DNA of 43,523 nucleotides from Planotetraspora silvatica (GCF_016863315.1 NZ_BOOQ01000029.1:1-43523); one strand, 5' to 3'. Counted from the first letter of the stretch, positions 1-11,030 are shown. The notes: generated from the letters alone by a model not told the origin. Made by a program: numbers and translations.

Positions 1-374
1 GTGACCGAGCCGAACCTCACCGACGTGGCCCCGGTGAAACCGGTCCCCGTGATCACGACGACGGTGCCGCCCGCCACCGGTCCCTGATCGGGGGCGAGCG
101 CCGAGATCACCGGAGCCGGGACCGCGACGTAGGTGTACGGCACCGTCTGTGAACTGGTGCCGCTGAGCGCGCTGACCGTCACGTTGACCGTGCCCGTCCC
201 CGCCGGCGTGATGGCCGTCAACTGCGTGCTGGAGCCGACCACCACGCCGGAGGCGGCGTTCCCGCCGAACCGCACGGCGGTGACGCTGACGAACGCGCTC
301 CCCGTGATCGACACGGATGTGCCGCCTGCGGTGGACCCCTGGTTCGGGGTCACACCGTTGACTACCGGAGCCAT
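1..374 (-). CDS. IPT/TIG-domain protein (3' end beyond the window)
   Basis: Partial gene running off the left edge; 124 codons are visible. It starts at an ATG (MAPVVNGVTPNQG) very like that of the upstream neighbour (MAPVITSL). The visible part is one full IPT/TIG immunoglobulin-like fold, with the typical N-terminal 'TPNQGSTAGGTSVSITG' and closing 'VPYTYV', followed by the start of a second ('ISALAPDQGPVAGGTVVVITG'). There is no signal peptide or membrane segment, which is unusual because many TIG proteins are secreted. It lies 85 bp downstream of a second TIG gene on the same strand, so the two are probably paralogues in one transcript. TIG folds serve as adhesion, carbohydrate-binding or spacer modules; the real role cannot be read here. 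Confidence 0.85.
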   Translation of the reverse strand, partial: MAPVVNGVTPNQGSTAGGTSVSITGSAFVSVTAVRFGGNAASGVVVGSSTQLTAITPAGTGTVNVTVSALSGTSSQTVPYTYVAVPAPVISALAPDQGPVAGGTVVVITGTGFTGATSVRFGSV

Positions 375-459
375 GGGTCCTCCCAATGGGGGGCGTGCGC
401 CCCCGGCAGGTCAGGCGCCGGGGGCACACGTGATGGATGGGGTTGTCTCCCGCGCCTGA

Positions 460-1233
460 TCAGGCGTAGGTGAAGGGGACGGCGGCGCTGGCGCCGCCCG
501 GAGTGGTGACGACCACGTCGACCTCCCCGGTCGGGCCGGTCGGGGCGGTCGCGATTATCTGCGTGTCGGAGTTGGGGGTGAAGTCGGCGTCGACGCCGTC
601 GAAGGTGACGGTGACGGACGAGCCCACGAAGGCCGTGCCTGTGATCACCACCTCTGTGCCGGCCGGGCCGGTGTCGGGTGTCAGGTCGGTCACCTCGGGG
701 GTGTCGAAGAGCATGACGGCATTGGTGATCGTGAGGCTGCCTCCGGCCGTACGAACGGAGACGTCCCGCGTCTGGAACCAGGGGTTCGACCCGAGCGGGG
801 TGATGCTCAGGGGGGTCGCCGTGATCTCGACGTCGCTGGTGGGCGGCGTGAGAGTGCCCGTGACCCCGCCGAACTGGACCCGGTTGGTGGTCAGCAGGGT
901 CGCACCGGAGATCTCTACCGGGACGGGCGTGGCGGCCGACCCTTCCGTGGGCGCCAGACCCGACACGAACGGGGGGTCGATGTAGAAGAACGGCAGCGGG
1001 TTGCTCGTGCCGGTGGGGCTGACGACGTTGACGCTCGCCGCGCCGCAGCCGGAGGGGATGGTGCAGGTGACGACCGTTCCGCCGACGTTGGAACTGGCGG
1101 CGACGGTGCGCGACCCGATCTTCGCGCTGGTGGTTCCGGTCAGGCCCGTGCCGTTGATGGTGAGGGTCTGACCGTAACCTCCCTGGTTGGTGTTCTGGGG
1201 AGCTGCGCTGAGTGACGTGATGACAGGTGCCAT
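460..1233 (-). CDS. Cytoplasmic-type IPT/TIG triple-repeat protein
   Basis: 257-residue protein made of three consecutive IPT/TIG beta-sandwich domains (about residues 1-87, 88-180 and 181-257). The first and third carry the clear opening (ITSLSAAP..., VTDLTPDTGPAGTEVVITG), and the last ends in the family-typical 'VPFTYA'. The middle domain is more divergent. I chose the ATG at 1233 because AGAAAGG lies 8-9 bases upstream and the start matches that of the neighbouring paralogue; an upstream in-frame start at 1293 has a poor ribosome site. There is no signal peptide, transmembrane helix or anchor, so export would need a non-Sec route or a partner. TIG-domain proteins without signals sometimes sit near phage-tail-like genes, but none is visible in this window. 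Family call firm, function unknown. Confidence 0.85.
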   Translation of the reverse strand: MAPVITSLSAAPQNTNQGGYGQTLTINGTGLTGTTSAKIGSRTVAASSNVGGTVVTCTIPSGCGAASVNVVSPTGTSNPLPFFYIDPPFVSGLAPTEGSAATPVPVEISGATLLTTNRVQFGGVTGTLTPPTSDVEITATPLSITPLGSNPWFQTRDVSVRTAGGSLTITNAVMLFDTPEVTDLTPDTGPAGTEVVITGTAFVGSSVTVTFDGVDADFTPNSDTQIIATAPTGPTGEVDVVVTTPGGASAAVPFTYA

Positions 1234-2037
1234 CAGAGTGGCCTTTCTCTTGGAACGCTCCAAAAAATTGGGATCGATGCGGGCGGCCTTCATTTCCCCA
1301 TGGGGCTCGCCCGGCCATGCCGGATGTATTCACGGCATGACTCCGGCGATCGAAGAATTGTCCCGCGGGAATTCCGCACGGTGTTCACGACACGGAATTC
1401 ACTGGAATTCCGGCTCGCGATCGCGGCAGAACGCGATCATGCCGGATCATGAACGGCGGCCGGTGGAATCGAAATCGAGCCACCAGTTGAGAGCCGCGGA
1501 CGCGCGGTGCTCGAGGCCGCTACGGAGGGATGGATCGCACGATGCCTCCCGGATCTCGCAGGAACGTCAGGCCGGACTGATCGGCAGAAGCCTCGCCGAC
1601 CCTCTACCCCACGCGAAACGGCGGTCATCAACCCTTACGAGCCCCCACGATGACCCGAGACGCCGTGCCTGCGCGACCGAGGATCCTTACTGCTGATGCG
1701 ATTAGAATCCATGCGGCAATATCAAGTAAAGAGGAAATCCGCCAAATGGTATGCGTGAATTACGATGCCGCCGCCGCGGCGAAACGTCATCTGCGATGGA
1801 CGGGGGAAATCGCAGCTGGGACGGCGTCCGGGCAGAGGCCGAACATGACGGGAGGCCGCGACATGTCGTCACGGCCTCCCGAAGAATCTTTGCACATCCC
1901 CCTCAAATCGGGGGTTCCAAGTGACGGCCCAAAGTCATTTCCACCGCCATTTGGTGATATTCATATGAATCAGTGTTGATAACGAAATACGACAGCCCAG
2001 TGATGTGCACGTCCCGATCACCGGAACGATCGGATGT
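1234..2037. other. Long intergenic region with no convincing gene
   Basis: About 800 bp between the TIG gene and the beta-propeller gene. GC content falls relative to the flanking genes, and the short open frames here lack actinobacterial codon bias. It contains three GAATTC hexamers within 42 bp (1369, 1395, 1405) beside a perfect TCCCGCGGGA palindrome at 1361-1370, which could be operator sequence for the TIG genes. It also contains one strong hairpin at 1849-1881. Confidence 0.5.
1849..1881 (-). terminator. Hairpin downstream of the beta-propeller gene
   Basis: Perfect 10-bp inverted repeat (CGGGAGGCCG / CGGCCTCCCG) with a 13-base loop, about 157 bp past the stop of the YVTN gene. There is no T-run, which is common for actinobacterial terminators. 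It could act in either direction. Confidence 0.5.
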
Positions 2038-3108
2038 TCACCCTCCACCCTGGCTCTGGGACGCGTGAGCCTCGGCCTCCGCGACGGCGCGGGGCCGAGG
2101 CTGGGGAGCAGGATCCGGGGTGGACAGGCTGCTGGAGGCGACGCCCAGCGGCCCGGCTCCGACGTTGATGGTGCCAAGAAGTGTGTTGGTCAGCGTGTTG
2201 ATCACCGACACGTTGTTGGTGCCGCCGTTCGCGACGTACAACCGCGTGCCGCCGACGGAGACGGCCAGACCCACGGGCGACAACCCCCCGACGGGGATCG
2301 TCGTGATCAGGGGGTTGGGCAGCATGTCGACCGCGACGTTGAGCACCGACACGAGCCGGTTGAACGAGTCGGTCACGTACGCCCGGGTGCCGTTGCGGGA
2401 GACCGCCACCCGCTGGGCGTCCCCTCCGAGGACGATGGTCTCGCTGACGGTGTTGTCCGAAGTTCTGATCACCGACAACGTGCCGGCGCCGAGGTTGGTC
2501 ACGTAGGCCCGGGGGCGGGTGGGAGAGAAGGCCACCCCGACGGGGGCGCCCCCGACGGGGATCGGCGTCCCGATCACGGCATTGGTCAGAGTGTTGATCA
2601 CAGACACCGAGTTGCTGCTGAGGTTGGTCACGTAGGCGCGGGTGCCGTCAGGGCTGACGGCCACCCCGGAGGGAAAGGCACCGACGGGGATCGTGGTCAC
2701 GATGCTGTTGGTGCTGGTATTGATCACCGACACCGTGTTGGCGCCCTGGTTGGTCACGTAAGCCCGCGTGCCGTTGCGGCTGACCGCCACCGCGAAGGGG
2801 GAGTTCCCGACGGGAACGGTGGCGATGACGCGCCTGGCGACCGTGTCGATCACCGACACGGTGTTGTCACCCCCGTTGGCGACGTAGGCCCGGGTGCCTC
2901 CAGGCGAGACCGCCAGTTCTTCTGGACTCACGCCCACGGGGATGGTGGCCACGACGCTGTTGGTCGCGGTGTCGATCATCGAGACCGTATTCGCGGCCGA
3001 GTTCGTCACGTAGGTGTACCCACGTGTCTCGGCGACCGCCACCCCGGCCCCGACTCCGGACGCGACCATGGCCGCGACCAGGCCGGCGGAGGCCGCCGTC
3101 GACTTCAT
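2038..3108 (-). CDS. Secreted YVTN seven-bladed beta-propeller protein
   Basis: Seven tandem repeats of about 42 residues, each with the surface-layer/YVTN signature (RAYVTN or RAYVAN, then TVSVIDT or similar, then IPVG), enough for a complete seven-bladed propeller. A Sec-type signal is visible: MKSTAASAG, a hydrophobic Ala/Gly/Val stretch, and a likely cleavage after AVA before ETRGY. The tail after the last blade is Pro/Arg/Ala rich and ends in SQSQGGG. I chose the ATG at 3108 because it gives a normal-length signal peptide. An ATG at 3162 and a GTG at 3189 are in frame and would add a basic N-terminal extension; none of the three has a good ribosome site. The nearest same-strand downstream genes are the TIG proteins 0.8 kb away. 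Ligand unknown; such proteins are usually extracellular binding or cell-surface scaffolds. Confidence 0.85.
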   Translation of the reverse strand: MKSTAASAGLVAAMVASGVGAGVAVAETRGYTYVTNSAANTVSMIDTATNSVVATIPVGVSPEELAVSPGGTRAYVANGGDNTVSVIDTVARRVIATVPVGNSPFAVAVSRNGTRAYVTNQGANTVSVINTSTNSIVTTIPVGAFPSGVAVSPDGTRAYVTNLSSNSVSVINTLTNAVIGTPIPVGGAPVGVAFSPTRPRAYVTNLGAGTLSVIRTSDNTVSETIVLGGDAQRVAVSRNGTRAYVTDSFNRLVSVLNVAVDMLPNPLITTIPVGGLSPVGLAVSVGGTRLYVANGGTNNVSVINTLTNTLLGTINVGAGPLGVASSSLSTPDPAPQPRPRAVAEAEAHASQSQGGG

Positions 3109-3316
3109 GTACGACCCGAGGCCGCGGGACCTCGGGAATGGATTCTTGGTCGCGACTCTCATCCAACCAGCCAGCACCGGGACCTCCACATCGACGATGA
3201 TCGAGATCCCGTTCTACGGCCGGACAGCACCCCATCCCGGAACGTGGCACGCTGACTTGCGCTCTCATGACCTGTCGCTTGGCCAATTCAGCACTGCCTG
3301 CCCTGAACACGCCGAA

Positions 3317-3344
3317 GTCCCCGCGACCGTTCCGTCGCGGGGAC
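3317..3344 (-). terminator. Terminator after rbpA
   Basis: Perfect 11-bp inverted repeat (GTCCCCGCGAC / GTCGCGGGGAC) with a 6-base loop, starting 25 bp past the rbpA stop. No T-run follows. It separates the core block from the accessory beta-propeller gene. Confidence 0.75.
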
Positions 3345-3368
3345 CTCGTGGCTTTCGTGCCGTACGAC

Positions 3369-3716
3369 CTAGTAGATCGGGCGGGAGGACGAACGCAGAC
3401 GCTCCAGAGCCTCGGCGAGGATCTGTGCGCCGTCAGTGTCGCTACGACGCTCCTTCACATACGCGAGGTGCGTCTTGTACGGCTCGTTCCGCGGCGGGGC
3501 GGGCGGATTGGCCTCGTCCTGACCGGCCGGCAGCCCGCACCGGGGGCAGTCCCAGTGCTCAGGGACGGCCGCGTCACTGGCGAAGCTGGGGCGCGTCTCG
3601 TGCATGTTGGCGCACCAGAACGAGACCCGCACGCGGGGGGCTGCCTCGCCACGCTCGGCCTCCCCCATGGGGCCGGCTCCGACTCGGCTGCCACGGATCG
3701 CGTTGCCACTACCCAC
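3369..3716 (-). CDS. rbpA: RNA polymerase-binding protein RbpA
   Basis: 115 residues, the usual RbpA length. RbpA binds RNA polymerase and group 1/2 sigma factors and stabilises the open promoter complex in actinobacteria. The N-terminal tail begins GSGNAIRGSRVGAGPMGEAE as in known RbpA. The core domain carries a zinc-ligand set (C35, H39, C57, C60 in CANMHE and CPRCG). The C-terminal basic linker and sigma-interaction helix follow (about 75-115, KTHLAYVKERRSD). The GTG start is supported by AAGGAG 7 bases upstream. It lies 74 bp downstream of secG. In Streptomyces rbpA is under the disulfide-stress sigma factor SigR; I looked for a GGAAT-N18-GTT box in the short upstream gap and did not see one. 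Confidence 0.97.
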   Translation of the reverse strand: MGSGNAIRGSRVGAGPMGEAERGEAAPRVRVSFWCANMHETRPSFASDAAVPEHWDCPRCGLPAGQDEANPPAPPRNEPYKTHLAYVKERRSDTDGAQILAEALERLRSSSRPIY

Positions 3717-3784
3717 GGATGAACTCCTTGCTCGATCGCCCCGGGGACACGGGGAGGTGAATCCAGGTCACGCGTTGCCAGAGG

Positions 3785-3799
3785 AAGCCGCTACGGCTT
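3785..3799 (-). terminator. Short hairpin at the secG stop codon
   Basis: AAGCCG / CGGCTT arms flank a 3-base loop that is the secG TAG stop itself. It is small and could be a weak terminator or RNA 3'-end structure between secG and rbpA. Confidence 0.35.
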
Positions 3800-4021
3800 G
3801 AGCAGCAGACCCAGCGCGATGATGCAGACGAACCAGACCACACCCGTGATGACGGTCAGTCGGTCCAGGTTACGCTCCACCACGGACGATCCGCCGAAGG
3901 ACGAGGTGAAACCGCCGCCGAACAGGTCTGAGAGACCGCCGCCCTTGCCCTTGTGGAGCAGGACGAGCAGCACCATCAGAGCGCTCGACAGGATGAGGGC
4001 GATGGAGATTCCGATTGTCAC
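3791..4021 (-). CDS. secG: Preprotein translocase subunit SecG
   Basis: 76-residue membrane protein, the normal size for actinobacterial SecG. It has two transmembrane helices (about 3-22 and 54-74) joined by a Gly/Ser-rich cytoplasmic loop with the family motif LLHKGKGGGLSDLFGGG. It associates with SecYE and assists SecA-driven protein export. The GTG start at 4021 (VTIGISIALIL) is chosen over an in-frame upstream start at 4078 because the extension is hydrophilic and unlike the family. Its position after gap-pgk-tpiA is the standard bacterial arrangement. A TTGACA hexamer 84-89 bp upstream suggests its own promoter. Confidence 0.95.
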   Translation of the reverse strand: MTIGISIALILSSALMVLLVLLHKGKGGGLSDLFGGGFTSSFGGSSVVERNLDRLTVITGVVWFVCIIALGLLLKP

Positions 4022-4082
4022 CGTAGACCTGTTCCTATTTACGGGCGTGCACACGACGCCATCGGCGTGACGATTCAATCTT

Positions 4083-4110
4083 GCACTATGAGGGTACGAC
4101 TTGTTGTCAA
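4083..4110 (-). promoter_or_regulatory. Candidate secG promoter
   Basis: Perfect -35 TTGACA (4105-4110), 16-base spacer, weak -10 TAGTGC (4083-4088) on the minus strand. The -35 lies in the loop of the hairpin at 4092-4119. Confidence 0.4.
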
Positions 4111-4119
4111 CTCGTACCC
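4092..4119 (-). terminator. Hairpin between tpiA and secG
   Basis: Perfect 8-bp inverted repeat GGGTACGA / TCGTACCC with a 12-base loop, 14 bp past the tpiA stop. It probably ends the gap-pgk-tpiA message; no T-run follows. Confidence 0.5.
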
Positions 4120-4133
4120 CCTAAACGGCCCAG

Positions 4134-4912
4134 CTAGCCAGGCATCTCCCCAAAGCGGCAAATCCTGACGAATTCTCCCTGGTCGAGGCTGGCCCCTCCG
4201 ACGAGGGCGCCATCGATGTCGGGCTCCGCCATGATGCCGGCGATGTTGTCCGCCTTTACCGAGCCTCCGTAAAGGATACGGACCGACGCGGCCACCTCGT
4301 CCCCATACAGCCCGGCGAGTCGCATCCGGATGGCCCCGCAGACCTCCTGGGCGTCCTCACGGGTCGCCACCTCGCCGGTGCCGATCGCCCATACCGGTTC
4401 GTACGCCACCACGAGCGACTTGGCCTGCTCCGCCGTGATGCCGTCGAGCGCCCCGTCAAGCTGCGCGAGCGTGTGCTCGACGTGGCGGTCCTCCCTGCGG
4501 ATCTCGAGCTTCTCGCCGACGCACAGGATCGGCGTGATCGAGTGCCGGTAGGCCGCCTTCACCTTGGCGTTGCAGAGGCCGTCGTCCTCGTGGTGGTACT
4601 GCCGGCGCTCGGAATGCCCGACCAGCACGAAGGTCGCGCCGAGCTTCGCGAGCATCGCCCCGGAGATGTCCCCGGTGTAGGCGCCCGAGTCGTGATGGGA
4701 CAGGTCCTGCCCGCCGTACACGATCCGGAGCTTGTCACCGTCGATCAGCGTCTGGACGCTGCGCAGATCGGTGAACGGCGGCAGCACCGCGACCTCGACG
4801 GCGTCGAAGTCCTTGTCGGTCAGCGAGAACGCCAGCTTCTGCACCAGGTTGATGGCCTCGAGGTGGTTGAGGTTCATCTTCCAGTTGCCGGCCATGAGAG
4901 GCTTGCGCGCCA

Positions 4913-4913
<1 letters not shown>
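4134..4913 (-). CDS. tpiA: Triosephosphate isomerase
   Basis: 259 residues, full length. It interconverts dihydroxyacetone phosphate and glyceraldehyde 3-phosphate in the cytoplasm. Catalytic residues are in place: N10 and K12 (GNWKMN), H100 (VGHSERR) and E172 ([11 protein letters not shown]). The C-terminal phosphate-binding GGS (YGGSVK) and GGASL motifs are also present. The GTG start overlaps the pgk TAG stop by one base (TAGTG), so translation is very likely coupled to pgk. It is the last gene of the gap-pgk-tpiA operon; secG follows on the same strand after a hairpin. Confidence 0.98.
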
Positions 4914-7164
<2,251 letters not shown>

Positions 7165-7174
7165 TCAATGACAG

Positions 7175-7203
7175 ACCTTATCGGACGCAAATTGGACTAG
7201 ACC
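7175..7203 (-). promoter_or_regulatory. Candidate gap operon promoter
   Basis: A TAAGGT -10 hexamer (7175-7180) lies 71 bp upstream of the gap start on the minus strand. The -35 position (about 7198-7203) reads GGTCTA, a poor match, so this is tentative. Confidence 0.3.
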
Positions 7204-7288
7204 ACGCGCGGGTGGGTCATGCCACAGTCAGGCAAAGCGCACACCAAGAGTCAGTGTCTGGGGTAAGGTGCCCGGCTTGTCGTAGTAA

Positions 7289-7763
7289 ACATCCTTCGCC
7301 GGAGCCGCCCTCGGCATCGTCGTAGAGGACGTCGTCCAGGTCGTCCGGGCCGCAGAAGCCCTGGGCACCCCGATCGGCTACGTCGACGCCTTCACGATCG
7401 TCACCGATCACTTCAGCGAGATCATCGACATCAAGAGCCTGTTCATTTGGGCTATCGGCGCGACGTTCGGCTTCTCGTTCGTGAACCGGCGGGGTCGTGG
7501 CCGCTCAGCAGAGCCGGACGGCGGCCGCCGGTGCTCCGGTGACCACGCCCGCGGCCGACGGGCCGCAGGACGCGCCCCAGGCGACCGACACGACGGACGC
7601 CGCCCAGGGCGAAGCGAAGGAGGCCGGGGTCACCGAGCCCGGGACCGCCAAGGCAGAGACCATCGCGGCCGACACCGCCAAGGCTGAGACCGCTGAAGGC
7701 GACACCCCGGAAAGCGAGCCGACGCCTGAGCCGGCCACCGAGCCGGAGAAGGTCAAGAGCTGA
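7289..7763 (+). pseudogene. Frameshifted, start-less membrane-protein relic
   Basis: Two abutting reading frames look like one former protein. The first (7289 to about 7490) has no ATG, GTG or TTG before 7481 and is preceded by a TAA at 7286. It encodes a protein-like stretch with an amphipathic/hydrophobic end (ALGIVVEDVVQVV, GTPIGYVDAF, SLFIWAIGATFGFSFVNRRG). Near a run of four G at about 7490, sense passes to the next frame (GTG at 7497), which reads VAAQQSRTAAAGAPV and then an Ala/Thr/Glu/Pro-rich tail ending PATEPEKVKS at a TGA at 7763. At least two lesions (lost start, one-base shift) are needed. It is convergent with whiA, three bases from its stop. I do not recognise the family; a small actinobacterial membrane protein with a charged cytoplasmic tail is the best description. 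Confidence 0.55.
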
Positions 7764-7766
7764 CGC

Positions 7767-8747
7767 TCAGGGAGCGAGCATGTCGGGCGTGAGGTTGGCC
7801 TCGGTGTTGGCGATGCCGATGTCCTGAGCCCGCTTGTCCGCCATGGCCAGCAGCCGCCGGATCCGCCCCGCGATCGCATCCTTGGTCAGGGGCGGGTCCG
7901 CGATCTGGCCGAGTTCCTCCAGCGACGCCTGCTTGTGGTCGACCCGCAGCCGGCCCGCCACCACAAGGTGCTCGGGAGCGTCTTCGCCCAGGATCTCCAG
8001 GGCGCGCTGGACCCGGGCGCCCGCGGCGACGGCCGCCCGGGCCGACCTGCGGAGGTTGGCGTCGTCGAAGTTGGCCAGCCGGTTGGCCGTCGCCCGGACC
8101 TCGCGGCGCATCCGCCGTTCCTCCCAGGCGAGGACGCTGTCGTGCGCCCCCAACCGGGTCAGCAGGGCGCTGATCGCATCTCCGTCGCGGACCACGACCC
8201 GGTCGACGCCGCGCACCTCACGCGCCTTGGCGTGGATCTTGAGCCGCCGCGCGGATCCGACCAGGGCCAGCGCCGCCTCCGGCCCCGGGCAGGTCACCTC
8301 CAGCGACATCGAGCGCCCGGGCTCGGTGAGCGAGCCGTGCGCCAGGAACGCCCCCCGCCACGCGGCCTCGGCATCGCACGTGGCTCCGGACACCACCTGA
8401 CGGGGCAGCCCGCGGACCGGCCTGCCGTGGTTGTCGATCAGTCCCGTCTGCCGGGCGAGGGCCTCGCCGTCCTTGTAGACCCGCACGACGTACCGCGAGC
8501 CCTTGCGTAGACCGGCCGGCGCCAGCACCAGCACCTCGGCCCTGTGGCCGAACACCTCGCCGATGTCCTTGATCAGCCGGCGGGCCGTCACGTTCGTGTC
8601 CAGCTCGGCCTCGATCACGATCCGACCGCCGACGAGGTGCAGTCCGCTCGCGAACCGCAGCAGCGTCGATACCTCGGCCTTACGACAGCAAGGCTTGAGC
8701 ACCGATAGGCGGCTCAGCTCGTCCTTCACCACACCCGTCATGGCCAT
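7767..8747 (-). CDS. whiA: Sporulation regulator WhiA
   Basis: 326 residues, full length. WhiA has an N-terminal LAGLIDADG homing-endonuclease-like domain (inactive as a nuclease) and a C-terminal helix-turn-helix DNA-binding domain; in Streptomyces it acts with WhiB to switch aerial hyphae to sporulation septation. The sequence begins [14 protein letters not shown] with the conserved [20 protein letters not shown]. The C-terminal HTH lies in [20 protein letters not shown] and RIRRLLAMA. The ATG at 8747 has GGGGAGG about 10 bases upstream. It is last in the uvrC-rapZ-yvcK-whiA cluster, a gene order kept across actinobacteria and Firmicutes. Confidence 0.97.
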   Translation of the reverse strand: MAMTGVVKDELSRLSVLKPCCRKAEVSTLLRFASGLHLVGGRIVIEAELDTNVTARRLIKDIGEVFGHRAEVLVLAPAGLRKGSRYVVRVYKDGEALARQTGLIDNHGRPVRGLPRQVVSGATCDAEAAWRGAFLAHGSLTEPGRSMSLEVTCPGPEAALALVGSARRLKIHAKAREVRGVDRVVVRDGDAISALLTRLGAHDSVLAWEERRMRREVRATANRLANFDDANLRRSARAAVAAGARVQRALEILGEDAPEHLVVAGRLRVDHKQASLEELGQIADPPLTKDAIAGRIRRLLAMADKRAQDIGIANTEANLTPDMLAP

Positions 8748-8811
8748 CTGCGCGTGTCCTCCCCGAACCAGACTTACGGGAGCCAGTCTCTCGCACCTTG
8801 ACAGACGGGGA

Positions 8812-9804
8812 TCACCGCTTCTCGTGGAAAATCTCGTCCAGGACCGTGGCAAGACGTGGTCCATCGTGCCTCGGAGATCCGTCAGAAGCGGCCACATCGG
8901 CCAAAACCAAACGGCCGCCGAGGGACACGGCGGCCTTCTCCAGGGCCCGCGGATCGTCGACGACGCTCTGGTCGGCCAGCACCGCGTCGACGAGCAGGGA
9001 CGGCGCGTGCTCCCTGAGCACCTCCAGATGTTTCTCCGGGGAGAAGCCGTCGGTCTCTCCCGGCTGCGGCGCCAGGTTGAGGACGACCAGGCGCCTGGCA
9101 CTGGTCGCGTGCAGCGCACGGGCCAGCTCAGGCACCTTGAGGTGCGGCAGCACACTGGTGAACCAGGATCCGGGGCCGAACACCACCCAGTCGGCCTCCT
9201 CGATCGCCTCGACCGCCTGCGGGCAGGCGGGCGGGTCCGGCGGCACCAGCGAGATCGCCTGCACCCGCCCCGGGGTCAGCGCGCAGGCCACCTGACCGCG
9301 GACGACGGAGATCACACCGTCCAGCTCGACCTCGGCCTCGATGTCCAGGGGAACCGACGCCATGGGCAGGACCCGGCCGTGGGCGCCGAGCAGCCGGCCC
9401 ACCCACTCCAGCCCCTTCACGGGGTCGTCGAGCAGCTCCCACAGGGCCACGATCAGAAGGTTGCCGATGGCATGCCCGTGCAGCTCGCCCTCGCTGCGGA
9501 AGCGATGCTGGACGACCTCGCTCCAGGTCTTGCCCCACTCGTCGTCGCCGCACAGCGCCGCGAGGGCCATCCGCAGGTCCCCGGGCGGCAGGACGCCGAG
9601 TTCGCGCCTCAGACGGCCGCTGGAGCCCCCGTCGTCGGCGACCGTGGCGATGGCCGTGAGATCGCCCGTGACCCTTCTCAGGGCCGACAGGGACGCGTAC
9701 AGGCCGTGGCCACCGCCGAGGGCGACCACCTTGGGCCCACGCGGGGGACTCGCGAACTCCCCGGGGACGGCGGACTCAGCGAGTCCAAAGGCGAGCTCGT
9801 TCAT
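8812..9804 (-). CDS. YvcK/CofD-like gluconeogenesis factor
   Basis: 330 residues, family UPF0052/YvcK (CuvA in mycobacteria). Members bind UDP-GlcNAc-type sugars and are needed for peptidoglycan synthesis and cell shape on gluconeogenic carbon sources. Signatures visible are the N-terminal [14 protein letters not shown] and [16 protein letters not shown], then [20 protein letters not shown] and [29 protein letters not shown] sits directly before the ATG. It lies 64 bp upstream of whiA and 152 bp downstream of rapZ. A weak promoter-like pair (TTGTGG at 9888-9893, TAGAGT at 9863-9868, spacer 19) lies in that gap, so yvcK-whiA may have an internal start. Confidence 0.94.
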   Translation of the reverse strand: MNELAFGLAESAVPGEFASPPRGPKVVALGGGHGLYASLSALRRVTGDLTAIATVADDGGSSGRLRRELGVLPPGDLRMALAALCGDDEWGKTWSEVVQHRFRSEGELHGHAIGNLLIVALWELLDDPVKGLEWVGRLLGAHGRVLPMASVPLDIEAEVELDGVISVVRGQVACALTPGRVQAISLVPPDPPACPQAVEAIEEADWVVFGPGSWFTSVLPHLKVPELARALHATSARRLVVLNLAPQPGETDGFSPEKHLEVLREHAPSLLVDAVLADQSVVDDPRALEKAAVSLGGRLVLADVAASDGSPRHDGPRLATVLDEIFHEKR

Positions 9805-9956
9805 GCTCCTCCTCGCCGCACGGCTCGCCTAACCCTAACGAAGCCCTTTTCCAGAAAGCCCTACTCTACGAAAAAGCTCCGGAAGATCCACAATTGCGCG
9901 ATACGGCCTTGCCCGGCGAGGACGATGTGGAACCGTGCCGCGAGATGCGAGGAGGT

Positions 9957-10826
9957 TTACTCGCGGCCCATGTCGCGATGGCTGACCTGCACGTCCATGC
10001 CGTCTTCCCGGAGCCGGGACCCGATCTCCTCGGCCATGGCGACGCTGCGGTGCTTGCCTCCCGTGCATCCCACGGCGAGGGTGACGTAGCTCTTGCCCTC
10101 GCGGGTGTACCCCGCGGCCACGACACCGAAGACGTCCTCGTACCCGTCGAGGAACTCCTTCGCGCCCGGCTGGTTGAGCACGTATTCCCTGACGGGCGTG
10201 TCCAGGCCGTTCATGGGACGCAACTCGGGCACCCAATGGGGGTTCGGCAGGAACCGGCAGTCGACCACCAGATCGGCGTCCACGGGCATGCCGTACTTGT
10301 AGCCGAAGGAGACGACGTTGACCTTGAGGCCGGGCCGGTCCTCCCCGCCGAAGAAGGAGACCACCTTGTTGCGCAGCTCGTGGACGTTCAGCGACGAGGT
10401 GTCGATGACCAGGTCGGCATTGGCCCTGACCTCACGGAGGATGCCGCGCTCCCGGCCGATGCCGTCGACCAGCCGGCCGTCCCCCTGAAGGGGATGGGGC
10501 CGCCGGACGTTCTCGAACCTGCGGACCAGCTCGTCGTCACTCGCTTCCAGGAACATCACCCGTACGCCGACGCCGCGGCCGTCGAGCTCCTCGATCGCCG
10601 CGTTGAGGTCCGTCGTGAAAGCGAGGCTGCGCACGTCGACGACGGCCGCCACCTTGTCGGCGGCCAGGTTGACCTTGCCCGCCTCCTCCGCCAGGGAGAA
10701 CAGCAGACCAGGCGGCAGGTTGTCGATGACGAACCAGCCCACATCCTCCAACGCCTTGGCCGCTGTGCTCCGGCCCGCACCTGACATGCCTGTGACCACA
10801 ACGAACGCCGGCTCAGTCGTGCTCAT
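9957..10826 (-). CDS. rapZ: RNase adapter protein RapZ
   Basis: 289-residue P-loop protein (YvcJ/RapZ family). In E. coli RapZ senses glucosamine-6-phosphate and delivers the sRNA GlmZ to RNase E; the actinobacterial role is not established but the genomic link to yvcK is constant. A Walker A motif lies near the N terminus (VVTGMSGAGRST), followed by FVIDNLPPGLL, the FLEASD nucleotide-site motif, and the C-terminal sugar-phosphate domain with VNVVSFGYKYGMP and the hallmark IGCTGG-like VGCTGGKHRSV. The ATG at 10826 is preferred to an in-frame upstream start at 10946, whose extension is Arg-rich and unlike the family; the local ribosome site is weak. Confidence 0.95.
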   Translation of the reverse strand: MSTTEPAFVVVTGMSGAGRSTAAKALEDVGWFVIDNLPPGLLFSLAEEAGKVNLAADKVAAVVDVRSLAFTTDLNAAIEELDGRGVGVRVMFLEASDDELVRRFENVRRPHPLQGDGRLVDGIGRERGILREVRANADLVIDTSSLNVHELRNKVVSFFGGEDRPGLKVNVVSFGYKYGMPVDADLVVDCRFLPNPHWVPELRPMNGLDTPVREYVLNQPGAKEFLDGYEDVFGVVAAGYTREGKSYVTLAVGCTGGKHRSVAMAEEIGSRLREDGMDVQVSHRDMGRE

Positions 10827-11030
10827 CGCCCGCTCACCGTCCTGCCTGATTAATGGCCTCGATACGGCCTCGTCCCATCGGCGCCCCCGCCTGGAGACGA
10901 CATGCCCCTGCCCGGAGCATGACACCGCCGCACCACGGCGCGCCACCGGCTCGCCGCAACACGCGACCGTCCCGCCACCGCACGTGACCGTTCGAAGCCG
11001 GCCACGTGCCGGGCGAACGTCCCCCGACGT

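Noticed and set aside
1650-1979. 109-codon plus-strand open frame in the left intergenic region
   Set aside because: No codon bias, no ribosome site, contains the hairpin at 1849-1881, no recognisable motif.
2005-3255. 416-codon plus-strand open frame
   Set aside because: Antisense to the YVTN beta-propeller gene; its apparent repeats only mirror the propeller repeats.
9826-9840. CCTAACCCTAACG near the yvcK start, like an iron-box half site
   Set aside because: Only one half of a DtxR box with a one-base insertion; no second half site.
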